Shown here in pieces: positions 41,243 to 49,253 of a stretch of 64,000 nt of DNA. The DNA lies in assembly GCF_003854895.1 (NCBI RefSeq), contig NZ_CP033966.1, positions 1,116,001 through 1,180,000 of the forward strand, given 5' to 3'. The notes beneath the pieces are model-generated. The model was not told where the DNA came from and searched no databases. It saw only the letters and a list, made by a program, of their open reading frames with translations. Numbering within the stretch: the stretch's first letter is position 1; each line of letters opens with the position of its first letter. Source of the stretch: Pigmentiphaga sp. H8 (GTDB lineage Bacteria > Pseudomonadota > Gammaproteobacteria > Burkholderiales > Burkholderiaceae_B). The translations under genes were made by a program, and so were the position numbers.

Positions 41243-41270
41243 TTGGGGGTATCCCCAGTCCAGCTACAAT
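41243..41270 (+). promoter_or_regulatory. dcd promoter
   Basis: TTGGGG (41243-41248) and TACAAT (41265-41270) are separated by 16 bases. The -10 box is part of CTACAATTCCC, shared with the gcvH and zapA-operon promoters. The start codon lies 40 bases downstream. Confidence 0.6.
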
Positions 41271-41310
41271 TCCCCCTTTCACGTAGACGTCCCCTGACGA
41301 GACCCCGTCC

Positions 41311-41874
41311 ATGAGCATCAAAAGCGACCGCTGGATCCGCCGTGTGGCGGCCGAAGGCATGATCGAGCCATTCGAGCCCGGCCAGGTCCGGGCGCACGAC
41401 GGCCAGCGCATCGTCAGCTACGGCACGAGCAGCTACGGCTACGACGTGCGCTGCGCCGACGAATTCAAGATCTTCACCAACATCAATTCGACCATCGTCG
41501 ATCCCAAGGCCTTCGACGAGAAGTCCTTCGTGGACTTCAAGGGCGAGGTCTGCATCATCCCGCCCAACTCCTTCGCGCTGGCGCGCACGGTCGAATACTT
41601 CCGCATTCCGCGCAGCGTCTTGACCATTTGCCTGGGCAAGAGCACCTACGCGCGCTGCGGGATCATCGTCAACGTCACGCCCCTGGAACCCGAATGGGAG
41701 GGCCACGTGACGCTGGAGTTCTCGAACACCACGCCGCTGCCCGCGAAGATCTACGCCGGCGAGGGCTGCGCCCAGATGCTGTTCCTGGAAAGCGACGAAA
41801 TCTGCGAGACCTCGTACCGGGACCGCGGCGGCAAGTACCAGGGCCAGCAGGGCGTGACGCTGCCGCGGACGTAG
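41311..41874 (+). CDS. dcd: dCTP deaminase
   Basis: Deaminates dCTP to dUTP, feeding thymidylate synthesis. The 187-residue protein is normal in length for Dcd. Diagnostic parts are the start MSIKSDRWIRRVA, SSYGYDVRCADEF, the nucleotide-binding LGKSTYARCGI segment near residue 109 and the VTPLEPEWEGHVTLEFSNTT core that includes the catalytic glutamate. The fold trimer-closing tail GGKYQGQQGVTLPR is complete. It has its own promoter. After the stop codon come two inverted copies of the dyad-rich repeat and then the PLP decarboxylase, a gene pair conserved in Burkholderiales. Confidence 0.97.
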   Translation: MSIKSDRWIRRVAAEGMIEPFEPGQVRAHDGQRIVSYGTSSYGYDVRCADEFKIFTNINSTIVDPKAFDEKSFVDFKGEVCIIPPNSFALARTVEYFRIPRSVLTICLGKSTYARCGIIVNVTPLEPEWEGHVTLEFSNTTPLPAKIYAGEGCAQMLFLESDEICETSYRDRGGKYQGQQGVTLPRT

Positions 41875-41951
41875 GCCCCCCCCTACGCGCTGACGCGCGC
41901 CCCCCAGGGGGCGATGCGGGTGGACCGGCGGAGCCGGATCCACCGCATCCT
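41875..41951 (-). repeat. Intergenic dyad-rich repeat, copy D
   Basis: Begins directly after the dcd stop codon with a run of Cs. It continues with CTACGCGCTGACGCGCG, CCCCCCAGGGGG and GGACCGGCGGAGCCGGATCC. The segment after the central dyad reads GATGCGGGT instead of GGCACTGGC, so it is a diverged copy. It is inverted relative to copy E, 160 bases away. Confidence 0.82.
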
Positions 41952-42001
41952 GGGTCTGGGGGCTAGGGGTGCGTGGGGTTGGTCCTCAAACCGACACTGA
42001 A

Positions 42002-42029
42002 TTGTTTTACGCTAGTCGTTGTTTATTTT
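42002..42029 (+). promoter_or_regulatory. Candidate promoter of the PLP decarboxylase gene
   Basis: TTGTTT (42002-42007) and TATTTT (42024-42029) with a 16-base spacer lie in the only AT-rich stretch of the 323 bp between dcd and the decarboxylase gene. It would produce a leader of about 160 bases that includes repeat copy E. Confidence 0.45.
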
Positions 42030-42045
42030 TACGCCCGGAGGCGTC

Positions 42046-42201
42046 ATGCGAGGTAACTCGCGCGCGGCCGGCCGTTTTTCAACCGATTTCCCTGCCGCCA
42101 CGTGCCCTGCCAGGGCACAGCGGATCTGGTCCGCCAGTCCGCCAGTGCCGCCCCCTGGGGGGCGCGCGTCAGCGCGTAGGGGGGGGCTTCAACCTCAATG
42201 A
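42046..42201 (+). CDS. Possible 51-residue leader reading frame overlapping the decarboxylase start
   Basis: An ATG at 42046 follows GGAGG by four bases and opens a 51-residue frame that ends in the ATGA shared with the decarboxylase start codon (42198). Its codons run through repeat copy E. The peptide has eight arginines and a proline-rich part and matches no family. The decarboxylase lacks a clear ribosome site of its own, so the frame may couple translation or act as an arginine-sensing leader. It might also be chance, since arginine is common in high-GC random frames. Confidence 0.4.
   Translation: MRGNSRAAGRFSTDFPAATCPARAQRIWSASPPVPPPGGRASARRGGLQPQ
42111..42187 (+). repeat. Intergenic dyad-rich repeat, copy E
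   Basis: Direct-orientation copy ending only ten bases before the decarboxylase ATG. It has GGATCTGGTCCGCCAGTCCGCC, where the first hairpin is altered, then GTGCCGCCCCCTGGGGGGCG, GCGCGTCAGCGCG and a seven-base G-run. Unlike the other four, it points at a gene start. With inverted copy D it can form a long stem across the dcd-decarboxylase gap. Confidence 0.82.
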
Positions 42202-44459
42202 AATTCCGTTTCCCCATCGTCATCATCGACGAAGATTTTCGTTCCGAGAATGCATCCGGTCTGGGCGTGCGCGCGCTGGCCGCGGCCATCGAGGCCGAGG
42301 GCATGGAGGTGCTGGGCGTTACCAGCTACGGCGACCTGTCGTCCTTCGCGCAGCAGCAGAGCCGCGCCAGCGCGTTCATCCTGTCGATCGACGATGAGGA
42401 ATTCGGCGAGGGCATGCCCGAGGACGTGGCCAATGCCGTCAGCAAGCTGCGCGCCTTCATCGGTGAACTGCGTTTCCGCAATGCCGAGATCCCCATCTAC
42501 CTGTACGGCGAGACCCGCACCTCGCGGCACATCCCGAACGACATCCTGCGCGAGCTGCACGGCTTCATCCACATGTTCGAGGACACGCCGGAGTTCGTGG
42601 CCCGCCACATCATCCGTGAAGCCAAGAGCTACCTGGAATCGCTGCCGCCGCCGTTCTTCCGTGAGCTGGTCAAGTACGCGCAGGATGGTTCGTATTCCTG
42701 GCACTGTCCCGGCCACTCGGGCGGCGTGGCGTTCCTGAAGAGCCCGGTGGGGCAGATGTTCCACCAGTTCTTCGGCGAGAACATGCTGCGCGCCGACGTC
42801 TGCAACGCGGTGGACGAACTGGGACAGCTGCTGGACCACACCGGCCCCGTCGCGGCCTCCGAGCGCAACGCGGCGCGCATCTTCAACGCCGATCACTGTT
42901 TCTTCGTGACCAACGGCACGTCCACGTCCAACAAGATCGTCTGGCATGCCAACGTGGCGCCCGGCGACGTGGTGGTGGTGGACCGCAACTGCCACAAGTC
43001 CATCCTGCACGCCATCATCATGACGGGCGCCGTGCCGGTGTTCCTGCGGCCCACGCGCAATCACCTGGGCATCATCGGGCCGATTCCGCTGGAGGAGTTC
43101 CGTCCCGAGAACATCCAGAAGAAGATCGACGCCAATCCCTTCGCCAAGGACAACGCCGGCCGCAAGCCCCGCATCCTGACCATCACGCAGAGCACCTACG
43201 ATGGCGTGGTCTACAACGTCGAGATGATCAAGGAGCTGCTGGGCAGCAGCATCGACACCCTGCATTTCGACGAGGCCTGGCTGCCGCACGCGGCGTTCCA
43301 CGACTTCTACCGGAACATGCACGCCATCGGCAAGGACCGTCCGCGCAGCACCGAGGCGGTGGTGTACGCGACCCACTCCACGCACAAGCTGCTGGCCGGC
43401 ATCTCGCAGGCCTCGCAGATCATCGTGCAGGAGTCCGAGACCCGCAAGCTGGACCGCTACGTATTCAACGAGGCCTACCTGATGCACACGTCGACCTCGC
43501 CGCAGTACGCGATCATCGCGTCCTGCGACGTGGCGGCGGCGATGATGGAGCCGCCGGGCGGCACGGCGCTGGTCGAGGAAAGCATCCTCGAGGCGCTGGA
43601 CTTCCGCCGCGCCATGCGCAAGGTGGAAGCCGAGTTCGGCGCCAGCGACTGGTGGTTCAAGGTCTGGGGTCCGGACAACCTGGTGGCCGACGGCATCGGC
43701 GAGCGCGATGACTGGCTGCTGGAAACCGATGCCAACTGGCACGGGTTCGGCGCCCTGGCGCCCGGCTTCAACATGCTGGATCCGATCAAGGCGACCATCG
43801 TCACGCCGGGCCTGGACGTGTCGGGCACCTTCGGCCAGACCGGCATTCCCGCGTCCATCGTCACCAAGTTCCTGGCCGAACACGGCGTGATCGTCGAGAA
43901 GGCCGGCCTGTACTCGTTCTTCATCATGTTCACCATCGGCATTACCAAGGGCCGCTGGAACACGCTGCTGACTGCGTTGCAGCAGTTCAAGGACGACTAC
44001 GACAGGAACCAGCCCATGTGGCGCATCCTGCCCGAGTTCTGCCACGACTACCCGCAGTACGAGCAGGTGGGACTGCGCGACCTGTGCACCCGCATCCACG
44101 AGATGTACCGGGCCCACGACGTGGCGCGCCTGACCACCGAGATGTACCTGAGCGACATGGTCCCGGCCATGAAGCCGTCCGAGGCCTTCGCCAAGATGGC
44201 GCACCGCGAGATCGAGCGGGTCGACATCGATGCGCTGGAAGGGCGCGTGACCAGCGTGCTGCTGACGCCGTACCCGCCGGGCATTCCGCTGCTGATCCCG
44301 GGTGAACGCTTCAACAGCACCATCGTCAAGTACCTGCAGTTCGCCCGCAAGTTCAATGCCCAGTTCCCGGGCTTCGACACCGACATCCATGGGCTGGTGG
44401 AGGAAGTGCTGCCCAACGGCGACATGCGCTTCTACGTGGATTGCGTCAAGGACGCCTGA
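42198..44459 (+). CDS. Arginine/lysine/ornithine decarboxylase (fold type I, biodegradative class)
   Basis: A large 753-residue PLP enzyme that removes CO2 from a basic amino acid to give agmatine, cadaverine or putrescine, with acid-stress or polyamine roles. An N-terminal wing (response-regulator-like, about 1-130) is followed by the PLP core. The cofactor lysine is K397 in VYATHSTHKLLAGISQAS, the motif of AdiA, CadA and SpeF. FDEAWLPHAAFH supplies the PLP-ring aspartate. The C-terminal domain is complete. Substrate choice among the three amino acids is not settled by these motifs. The flavoprotein gene starts inside its stop codon. Confidence 0.93.
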   Translation: MKFRFPIVIIDEDFRSENASGLGVRALAAAIEAEGMEVLGVTSYGDLSSFAQQQSRASAFILSIDDEEFGEGMPEDVANAVSKLRAFIGELRFRNAEIPIYLYGETRTSRHIPNDILRELHGFIHMFEDTPEFVARHIIREAKSYLESLPPPFFRELVKYAQDGSYSWHCPGHSGGVAFLKSPVGQMFHQFFGENMLRADVCNAVDELGQLLDHTGPVAASERNAARIFNADHCFFVTNGTSTSNKIVWHANVAPGDVVVVDRNCHKSILHAIIMTGAVPVFLRPTRNHLGIIGPIPLEEFRPENIQKKIDANPFAKDNAGRKPRILTITQSTYDGVVYNVEMIKELLGSSIDTLHFDEAWLPHAAFHDFYRNMHAIGKDRPRSTEAVVYATHSTHKLLAGISQASQIIVQESETRKLDRYVFNEAYLMHTSTSPQYAIIASCDVAAAMMEPPGGTALVEESILEALDFRRAMRKVEAEFGASDWWFKVWGPDNLVADGIGERDDWLLETDANWHGFGALAPGFNMLDPIKATIVTPGLDVSGTFGQTGIPASIVTKFLAEHGVIVEKAGLYSFFIMFTIGITKGRWNTLLTALQQFKDDYDRNQPMWRILPEFCHDYPQYEQVGLRDLCTRIHEMYRAHDVARLTTEMYLSDMVPAMKPSEAFAKMAHREIERVDIDALEGRVTSVLLTPYPPGIPLLIPGERFNSTIVKYLQFARKFNAQFPGFDTDIHGLVEEVLPNGDMRFYVDCVKDA

Positions 44460-45676
44460 TGGCGGCGGACGGGTCGCGCGACGCGGCCTTCGACGTGGCG
44501 GTGATAGGCGCGGGCGCCGCCGGCATGATGTGCGCGGCGGTGGCCGGCCAGCGCGGCCGCCGCGTGGTGCTGATCGACCACGCCCGACGGCTGGCCGAGA
44601 AGATCCGCATCTCCGGCGGCGGGCGTTGCAACTTCACCAACCGCGACGCCGGGCCCGCCAACTTCATTTCCGGCAATCCCCACTTCTGCCGCTCGGCGCT
44701 GTCGCGCTACACGCCGGGCGATTTCCTGGCGCTGATGGGGCGCCACCGCATTGCCTGGCACGAAAAGCACCGGGGGCAGCTGTTCTGCGACGAGTCCAGC
44801 GAGGACATCATCCGCATGCTGCGCGCCGAGTGCGACGCGGGCGGCGTGGCGTGGCGCATGCCCTGCACGGTCGAATCGGTGGAGCGGGGCGAGGCGGGTT
44901 TCATGCTTCGTACCTCGTCCGGCGCCATCCGCGCCGCACGCGTGGTCGTCGCGACCGGCGGATTGCCCGTCGCGCAGATCGGCGCCTCGGATTTCGGCCT
45001 GCGCATCGCGCGGCAGTTCGGCCTGAAGATCGTCGAGCCCCGGCCGGCGCTGGTGCCGCTGACCTTCGACGCCGCGTCGTGGAAACCCTTCGTGCCCCTG
45101 GCCGGCGTCGCGCTGGAGGTCGGCATCCGCACCGGCACGGGCCGGGGCGCCGCCTCGTTCCGCGAGGATCTGCTGTTCACCCATCGCGGCCTGTCCGGTC
45201 CGGCGGTGTTGCAGATATCGAGCTATTGGCAGCCGGGCGAAGCCATCGCCATCGATCTCGCGCCGGATGTGGACCTGGTGGCGGACCTGCTGGCCGCCAA
45301 GGCAGGCGGCCGCCAGCACCTGGCCAACGTGCTGGCCGGCATGGTGCCGCGCCGGCTGGCCGAACAGTGGCTGGCCGCGGCCCATCCCGGCCTGGGCGAG
45401 CAGCGTATCGCAGACCTGCCCGACAAGGCGCTGCGCCAGGTGGCCGAGGGCATGAAGCGCTGGACCCTGACGCCGTCGGGTACCGAGGGGTACAGGAAGG
45501 CCGAGGTCATGCGCGGCGGCGTCGATACCCGTGGCCTGGACCAGCAAACCATGGAAGCCAAGGCCGTCCCCGGCCTGCATTTCATCGGCGAAGTGGTGGA
45601 CGTGACGGGATGGCTGGGAGGCTACAACTTCCAGTGGGCCTGGGCGTCCGGCGCGGCCTGCGGCCAGTCGGTCTGA
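44459..45676 (+). CDS. HI0933/YhiN-family flavoprotein (BaiN-like NAD(P)/FAD oxidoreductase)
   Basis: A 405-residue FAD protein. The dinucleotide fold opens with VAVIGAGAAGMMCAAV near residue 12, followed by the family signature ISGGGRCNFTNRD near residue 53. The C-terminal FAD-closing motif GLHFIGEVVDVTGWLGGYNFQWAWASG is typical. A member of this family, BaiN, acts in bile-acid reduction, but most have unknown substrates. Its ATG shares bases with the decarboxylase stop codon (TGATG), so it is translated as the second gene of that operon. It is convergent with the LeuD-like gene and they abut with no gap. Confidence 0.88.
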   Translation: MAADGSRDAAFDVAVIGAGAAGMMCAAVAGQRGRRVVLIDHARRLAEKIRISGGGRCNFTNRDAGPANFISGNPHFCRSALSRYTPGDFLALMGRHRIAWHEKHRGQLFCDESSEDIIRMLRAECDAGGVAWRMPCTVESVERGEAGFMLRTSSGAIRAARVVVATGGLPVAQIGASDFGLRIARQFGLKIVEPRPALVPLTFDAASWKPFVPLAGVALEVGIRTGTGRGAASFREDLLFTHRGLSGPAVLQISSYWQPGEAIAIDLAPDVDLVADLLAAKAGGRQHLANVLAGMVPRRLAEQWLAAAHPGLGEQRIADLPDKALRQVAEGMKRWTLTPSGTEGYRKAEVMRGGVDTRGLDQQTMEAKAVPGLHFIGEVVDVTGWLGGYNFQWAWASGAACGQSV

Positions 45677-46231
45677 TCATGCGCGTGGCGCCTGGGCGGG
45701 CAGGCGCATGTCCGGATGGGTCTCCAGCCAGGCGGCCAGCGTGCCGCGGGTGCCACCGCGCTGGACGACGTCCGCCAGCAGCGGCGACAAGGGGGGGGCG
45801 TCGATGCGCCGCCCCGTATCCAGGTTGACGATCGTCCCCCGGCTGAAATCGACGTCCAGCCGGTGGCCGGTGCGCAGGGCCGGATCGATGCCGGGCAGGC
45901 CGGCCAGCACCGGAACGCCTTTCGAGATCGCGCCGCGCAGCGTCTTGTAGGGCATCGAGACGCACAGCACCGACAGGCCCAGCGCCGCCATCGCGATGAA
46001 GCCCTGGAAGTGAGGCTTGCCGCAGCCGAAGTTGGCGCCGGCCACGATGATGTCTCCCGGTTCCACCCGGTCGGGGAAGGCCGGGTCCACCATCCGGAGC
46101 AATTCGGGCCGCAACAACTGCGGATCGTCGATCCGGCGTATCGCCATCTCGAAGGGGATGAAACCGTCGTCCAGGGGAATGTCGTCGCCGAATACGTGGC
46201 AGCGCCCGACGCGTCGCATCGTGCCGGTCAT
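45677..46231 (-). CDS. Aconitase-superfamily swivel subunit, LeuD-like, atypical
   Basis: A 184-residue swivel-domain protein, similar in size to the small subunit of isopropylmalate dehydratase. The fold is shown by the N-terminal VFGDDIPLDDGFIP and the central GDIIVAGANFGCGKPHFQG. In aconitases and LeuD that loop reads G-SSREHA, and its serine and arginine are the catalytic base and a substrate ligand. Here they are replaced by KPHF, so the reaction may differ. It overlaps the large subunit gene by four bases (ATGA) and is the last gene of a Bug-RraA-LeuC-LeuD operon. Confidence 0.8.
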   Translation of the reverse strand: MTGTMRRVGRCHVFGDDIPLDDGFIPFEMAIRRIDDPQLLRPELLRMVDPAFPDRVEPGDIIVAGANFGCGKPHFQGFIAMAALGLSVLCVSMPYKTLRGAISKGVPVLAGLPGIDPALRTGHRLDVDFSRGTIVNLDTGRRIDAPPLSPLLADVVQRGGTRGTLAAWLETHPDMRLPAQAPRA

Positions 46232-47502
46232 GGGGTTCGCTCCCGTTGTTGCGTCAGCGCGCGCGGATCGGCAATGCAGCCGGCCAGGGCCGATGCCGCC
46301 ACCGTCAGCGGGCTGCCCAGGTAGGCCTGGGCCGTCTTCGCGCCGAAGCGGCCGGCATGGTTGGTCGCCGCCGTGGAAATGGACGTTTCGCCGTCGGCCA
46401 GGGGGCCCATCACGCCGCCCGCGCAGGGGCCGCATCCGGGGGGGAGCAGCATCGCCCCGGCTTCCTGGAACACTTCCGCGAGCCCGTCGCGGGCCATGCG
46501 CAGCGAGGTCTCGACCGTGCCCGGGACGATGAACATGCGCACGTGGCCCGCGATCCGGCGGCCGCGCAGCAGGGCCGCGGCCGCGGCGAAATCCTCGTAC
46601 ATGCCGGATCCGCACGACCCGATGTAGGCATGATCCACGTGCCGCCCGGCCACCTCGTCCACGTCCACGCCCCGATGCGGGCCGCCGGGCAGGGCGACCT
46701 GCGGGGCGAGGCCGGCAAGGTCGATCTGGACGTCGGCCTCGACCGGCGCGTCGGCGTCGCCGGCGTGGGCGGAGCCGTCGCCGGCCGGGGTGAACCAGAC
46801 GTTGGCGACGCCGATCTCGGTCAGCGAGTTGCAAAGGGCGATGCGTTCCGACAGCGGCAGTCCGGCCGCGTAGCCGCCGGCGAACTCGATCATCCGGTTG
46901 TCGTGCGCGGGCAGCCGGCCGTCGGCGAAGAGGCGGGTGACATGGAAGCCGACGTCGCGCGCGGTCAGCGCCGGCCCCGTGGCACCTTGCAGGCGCACGC
47001 GCACGGTCGCAGGCACTTGTTCCCAGACCGCGCCGGTCGCCAGCACCGAGACGATCTCCGGGCCGGGTGCGCAGGCCACCGCACCGACCGCGCCGAAGTT
47101 CGTGGCATGCATGTCGTAGCAGGACAGGAACATGCCCGCCCGGACCAGGCCAGCCTCGATGGGGAAGAGGTGTCCGTGGCCGCCGCGGCCGGCGTCGAAG
47201 AAGCGGCCCACGTTCCATTCGCGGGCGATCTGGCGGATGCGGCGGGCGCGCAGGGCCGAGGCCGGGCTGGCGTAGGCCACTTCATGGTCGGTCACGAACA
47301 TCACGCGTTCGGGGCGGGCGATGCGGCGGTACCCCAGGTTCGACAGCTCGTTGTAGGCGGACTCCACGTAGCCGTCGTGGATGATGACCAGTTCGGGAAT
47401 TGGCGAAACGATGTCGCCGGGGCGGACGCAGGGCTTGCCGCTGGCGCGCGCGAGGATTTTCTCGGCGCCCGTCTGCGGGATCCTGGATGCGGTGCGATTC
47501 AT
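46228..47502 (-). CDS. Aconitase-superfamily large subunit, LeuC-like, atypical
   Basis: A 424-residue [4Fe-4S] hydro-lyase subunit. The three cluster cysteines are in place: C297 (IGSCGSG), C357 and C360 (GCGPC). The substrate motif that reads GDSHT in aconitases and LeuC reads YDMHAT here, keeping Asp and His but losing Ser. The N-terminal part also differs from LeuC, though VTDHEVAYASP matches the position of TMDHNVPT. It forms a tight operon with a swivel subunit and an RraA-type aldolase. It could be a dehydratase or isomerase for an unusual hydroxy-acid; leucine synthesis is unlikely given the context. Confidence 0.82.
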   Translation of the reverse strand: MNRTASRIPQTGAEKILARASGKPCVRPGDIVSPIPELVIIHDGYVESAYNELSNLGYRRIARPERVMFVTDHEVAYASPASALRARRIRQIAREWNVGRFFDAGRGGHGHLFPIEAGLVRAGMFLSCYDMHATNFGAVGAVACAPGPEIVSVLATGAVWEQVPATVRVRLQGATGPALTARDVGFHVTRLFADGRLPAHDNRMIEFAGGYAAGLPLSERIALCNSLTEIGVANVWFTPAGDGSAHAGDADAPVEADVQIDLAGLAPQVALPGGPHRGVDVDEVAGRHVDHAYIGSCGSGMYEDFAAAAALLRGRRIAGHVRMFIVPGTVETSLRMARDGLAEVFQEAGAMLLPPGCGPCAGGVMGPLADGETSISTAATNHAGRFGAKTAQAYLGSPLTVAASALAGCIADPRALTQQRERTP

Positions 47503-47514
47503 GGCGGGACCGTG

Positions 47515-48147
47515 TCAGGCGGGCTTGCGGGCCATGACGTCGGCATAGCGGCCACCTTTATCGACGATGCCGGCGGCCTCGCGTTCGAAGTCCAGGCGTG
47601 CCCGCAGCCTTGCCAGGAAGGGGGCCGCGCCGGCACGCGGAATGACGACGATGCCATCGTCGTCGGCGCAGAGCATGTCGCCGGCTTCGACCAGCCGGCC
47701 GCCCACCGACACCGGCACGCCTGTCTCGCCCCGGCGTCCGCCCGACCAGCCGGTGGCGACCGCGCCGCGGGCGAACACGGGAAAGCGTGCGCGGCGTATC
47801 TCGGCCAGGTCGCGGACCCGGCCGTTGCTGACCACGCCCGAGACGCCGCGCCGCTGGGCGACGGCCGTTCCCGTGCCGCCCCAGGTGCAGGCATCCGGAG
47901 CGGGGCCGACGTCGATCACGATGACCGAGCCCGGCGGTGCTTCGTCGGCCGCGCGCACGATCTCGTCGCCGTAGCCGGCGGGGGCACGCACGGTGTACGC
48001 CGGCCCGGTGCACAGCAGGCCGGCCACGAGGGCTGACAGCGTGGGCGACATGTGCCCCCCGCGCTCCATGGCTTCGTAGGCCGCCGCCGCGGAGGCCTGT
48101 CGCAGCAGGGCGCACAGCGCGGCGACATCGTCGGTGTCTGGGGGCAT
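47515..48147 (-). CDS. RraA-family aldolase/decarboxylase-like protein
   Basis: A 210-residue protein of the RraA/HMG-CHA aldolase family. These metal-dependent enzymes cleave 4-hydroxy-4-methyl-2-oxoglutarate or 4-carboxy-4-hydroxy-2-oxoadipate, or decarboxylate oxaloacetate. The core GDEIVRAADEAPPGSVIVID and GVSGVVSNGRVRDLAEI hold the Arg-Asp pair that binds metal and substrate, and the later VEAGDMLCADDDGIVVIP is a standard end motif. The ATG at 48147 has AGGA at a good distance; one two codons upstream overlaps the Bug stop codon. Its place between Bug and LeuC suggests cleavage of the product of the hydro-lyase to pyruvate or a similar 2-oxoacid. Confidence 0.86.
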   Translation of the reverse strand: MPPDTDDVAALCALLRQASAAAAYEAMERGGHMSPTLSALVAGLLCTGPAYTVRAPAGYGDEIVRAADEAPPGSVIVIDVGPAPDACTWGGTGTAVAQRRGVSGVVSNGRVRDLAEIRRARFPVFARGAVATGWSGGRRGETGVPVSVGGRLVEAGDMLCADDDGIVVIPRAGAAPFLARLRARLDFEREAAGIVDKGGRYADVMARKPA

Positions 48148-48149
48148 GG

Positions 48150-49142
48150 TCATTCCTGCGGAATCCGGGCGGCGGTCACGATGTCCTTCCAGCGCTGCGC
48201 GTCCTTGCGCAGGAACTGCGAGAACTCTTGCGGCGTATTGGCCGCGGCGGTGGCGATGTTGGCCTTGGCCAGCCGCTCGCGCATGCCGGGCGAGGTCAGG
48301 ACCGCCACGATCTCGCGGTTCAGGCGCTGCGTGATGGCGGCCGGCGTTTCGCGGGGGGCCAGCAGGCCGACCCAGCCTTCGATCTCGAAGTCCTTGAGTT
48401 CCGGGACGGCGGACTGCGCGGCCGCCGGCACGCCCGGCATCTGCGCGATGGGCGCCAGGCTGGCCACGGCCAGCGGCTTGAGCCGTCCGGAATCCACGTG
48501 GGGCTTGCCCGACAGCACGGCGTCGAACATGAACTGCACTTGGCCGCCGATGAGGTCGGTCAGCGCCTGGGGACTGCCCTTGTAAGGCACGCCCAGCACG
48601 TCGGTCTTCAGCCGGGACAGGAAGGCGGCGATGGCCAGATGCTGGATCGTCCCGGTGCCCGCGGTGGCGTAGGTATAGCGTTCGGGGTGGCTGCGGAGCT
48701 GCGCCACGAAATCCTCCAGGCTGGCATACGGCGCATCGGCGCGGACCAGCAGCACCATGGGCGCCACGGCGACCCGCACGATGGGCGCGAAGTCGCCCAG
48801 GATGTCGAACGGGATGGATTTGTAGATGGCGGGGCTGATGGTGGCCGAGGTGGAGGTCATCAGCAGCGTGTAGCCGTCGGGGTCGGCCTTGGCCACGTAG
48901 GCCGCGCCCACCTGGCCGGAGGCGCCGACCTTGTTCTCGACCACCACCGGCTGGCCGAGCCGGGCGGCCAGTTGTTCTCCCAGGAAGCGCGCGGCGACGT
49001 CGGACGAATTCCCGGGCGGGAAAGGAGCGATGATGCGGATGGGCTTGGCGGGATAGCCGTCCTGGCCGGCGGCCGGCGCGGCCGCGAGCAAGGCCGCGGC
49101 CAGCGCGGACAGCAGGAGTCCCAGGGGTCGTGAACGGTTCAT
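48150..49142 (-). CDS. Bug/TctC-family periplasmic receptor
   Basis: A 330-residue exported receptor with a signal peptide ending near residue 26 (AAG-Q). Family marks are YPAKPIRIIAPFPPGNSSDV, VVVENKVGASGQVGAAYVA, the DPDGYTLLMTS loop and VPYKGSPQALTDLIGG. It is the first gene of the RraA-LeuC-LeuD operon, so it probably binds the substrate of that pathway. A LysR gene is divergent, with dyads between. Confidence 0.95.
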   Translation of the reverse strand: MNRSRPLGLLLSALAAALLAAAPAAGQDGYPAKPIRIIAPFPPGNSSDVAARFLGEQLAARLGQPVVVENKVGASGQVGAAYVAKADPDGYTLLMTSTSATISPAIYKSIPFDILGDFAPIVRVAVAPMVLLVRADAPYASLEDFVAQLRSHPERYTYATAGTGTIQHLAIAAFLSRLKTDVLGVPYKGSPQALTDLIGGQVQFMFDAVLSGKPHVDSGRLKPLAVASLAPIAQMPGVPAAAQSAVPELKDFEIEGWVGLLAPRETPAAITQRLNREIVAVLTSPGMRERLAKANIATAAANTPQEFSQFLRKDAQRWKDIVTAARIPQE

Positions 49143-49253
49143 GGCTTGTCTCCAGAGGGCCCGGGCCCGGATGGCCCGGCCGCATCGTGCCAGCCGGTCG
49201 CGGGCATCGTGCGGTTTCCATGCCGTGCAGTGTAGGAATCGCCCGGTGGAACG

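Noticed and set aside
42195..44390. Long open frame of about 730 codons opposite the PLP decarboxylase gene
   Set aside because: No domain or ribosome site, a composition typical of antisense frames, and the sense gene has a full set of PLP motifs.
46228..47502. LeuC/LeuD as leucine-biosynthesis isopropylmalate dehydratase
   Set aside because: The catalytic motifs differ in both subunits, no leuB or leuA is nearby, and the operon holds a solute receptor and an aldolase.
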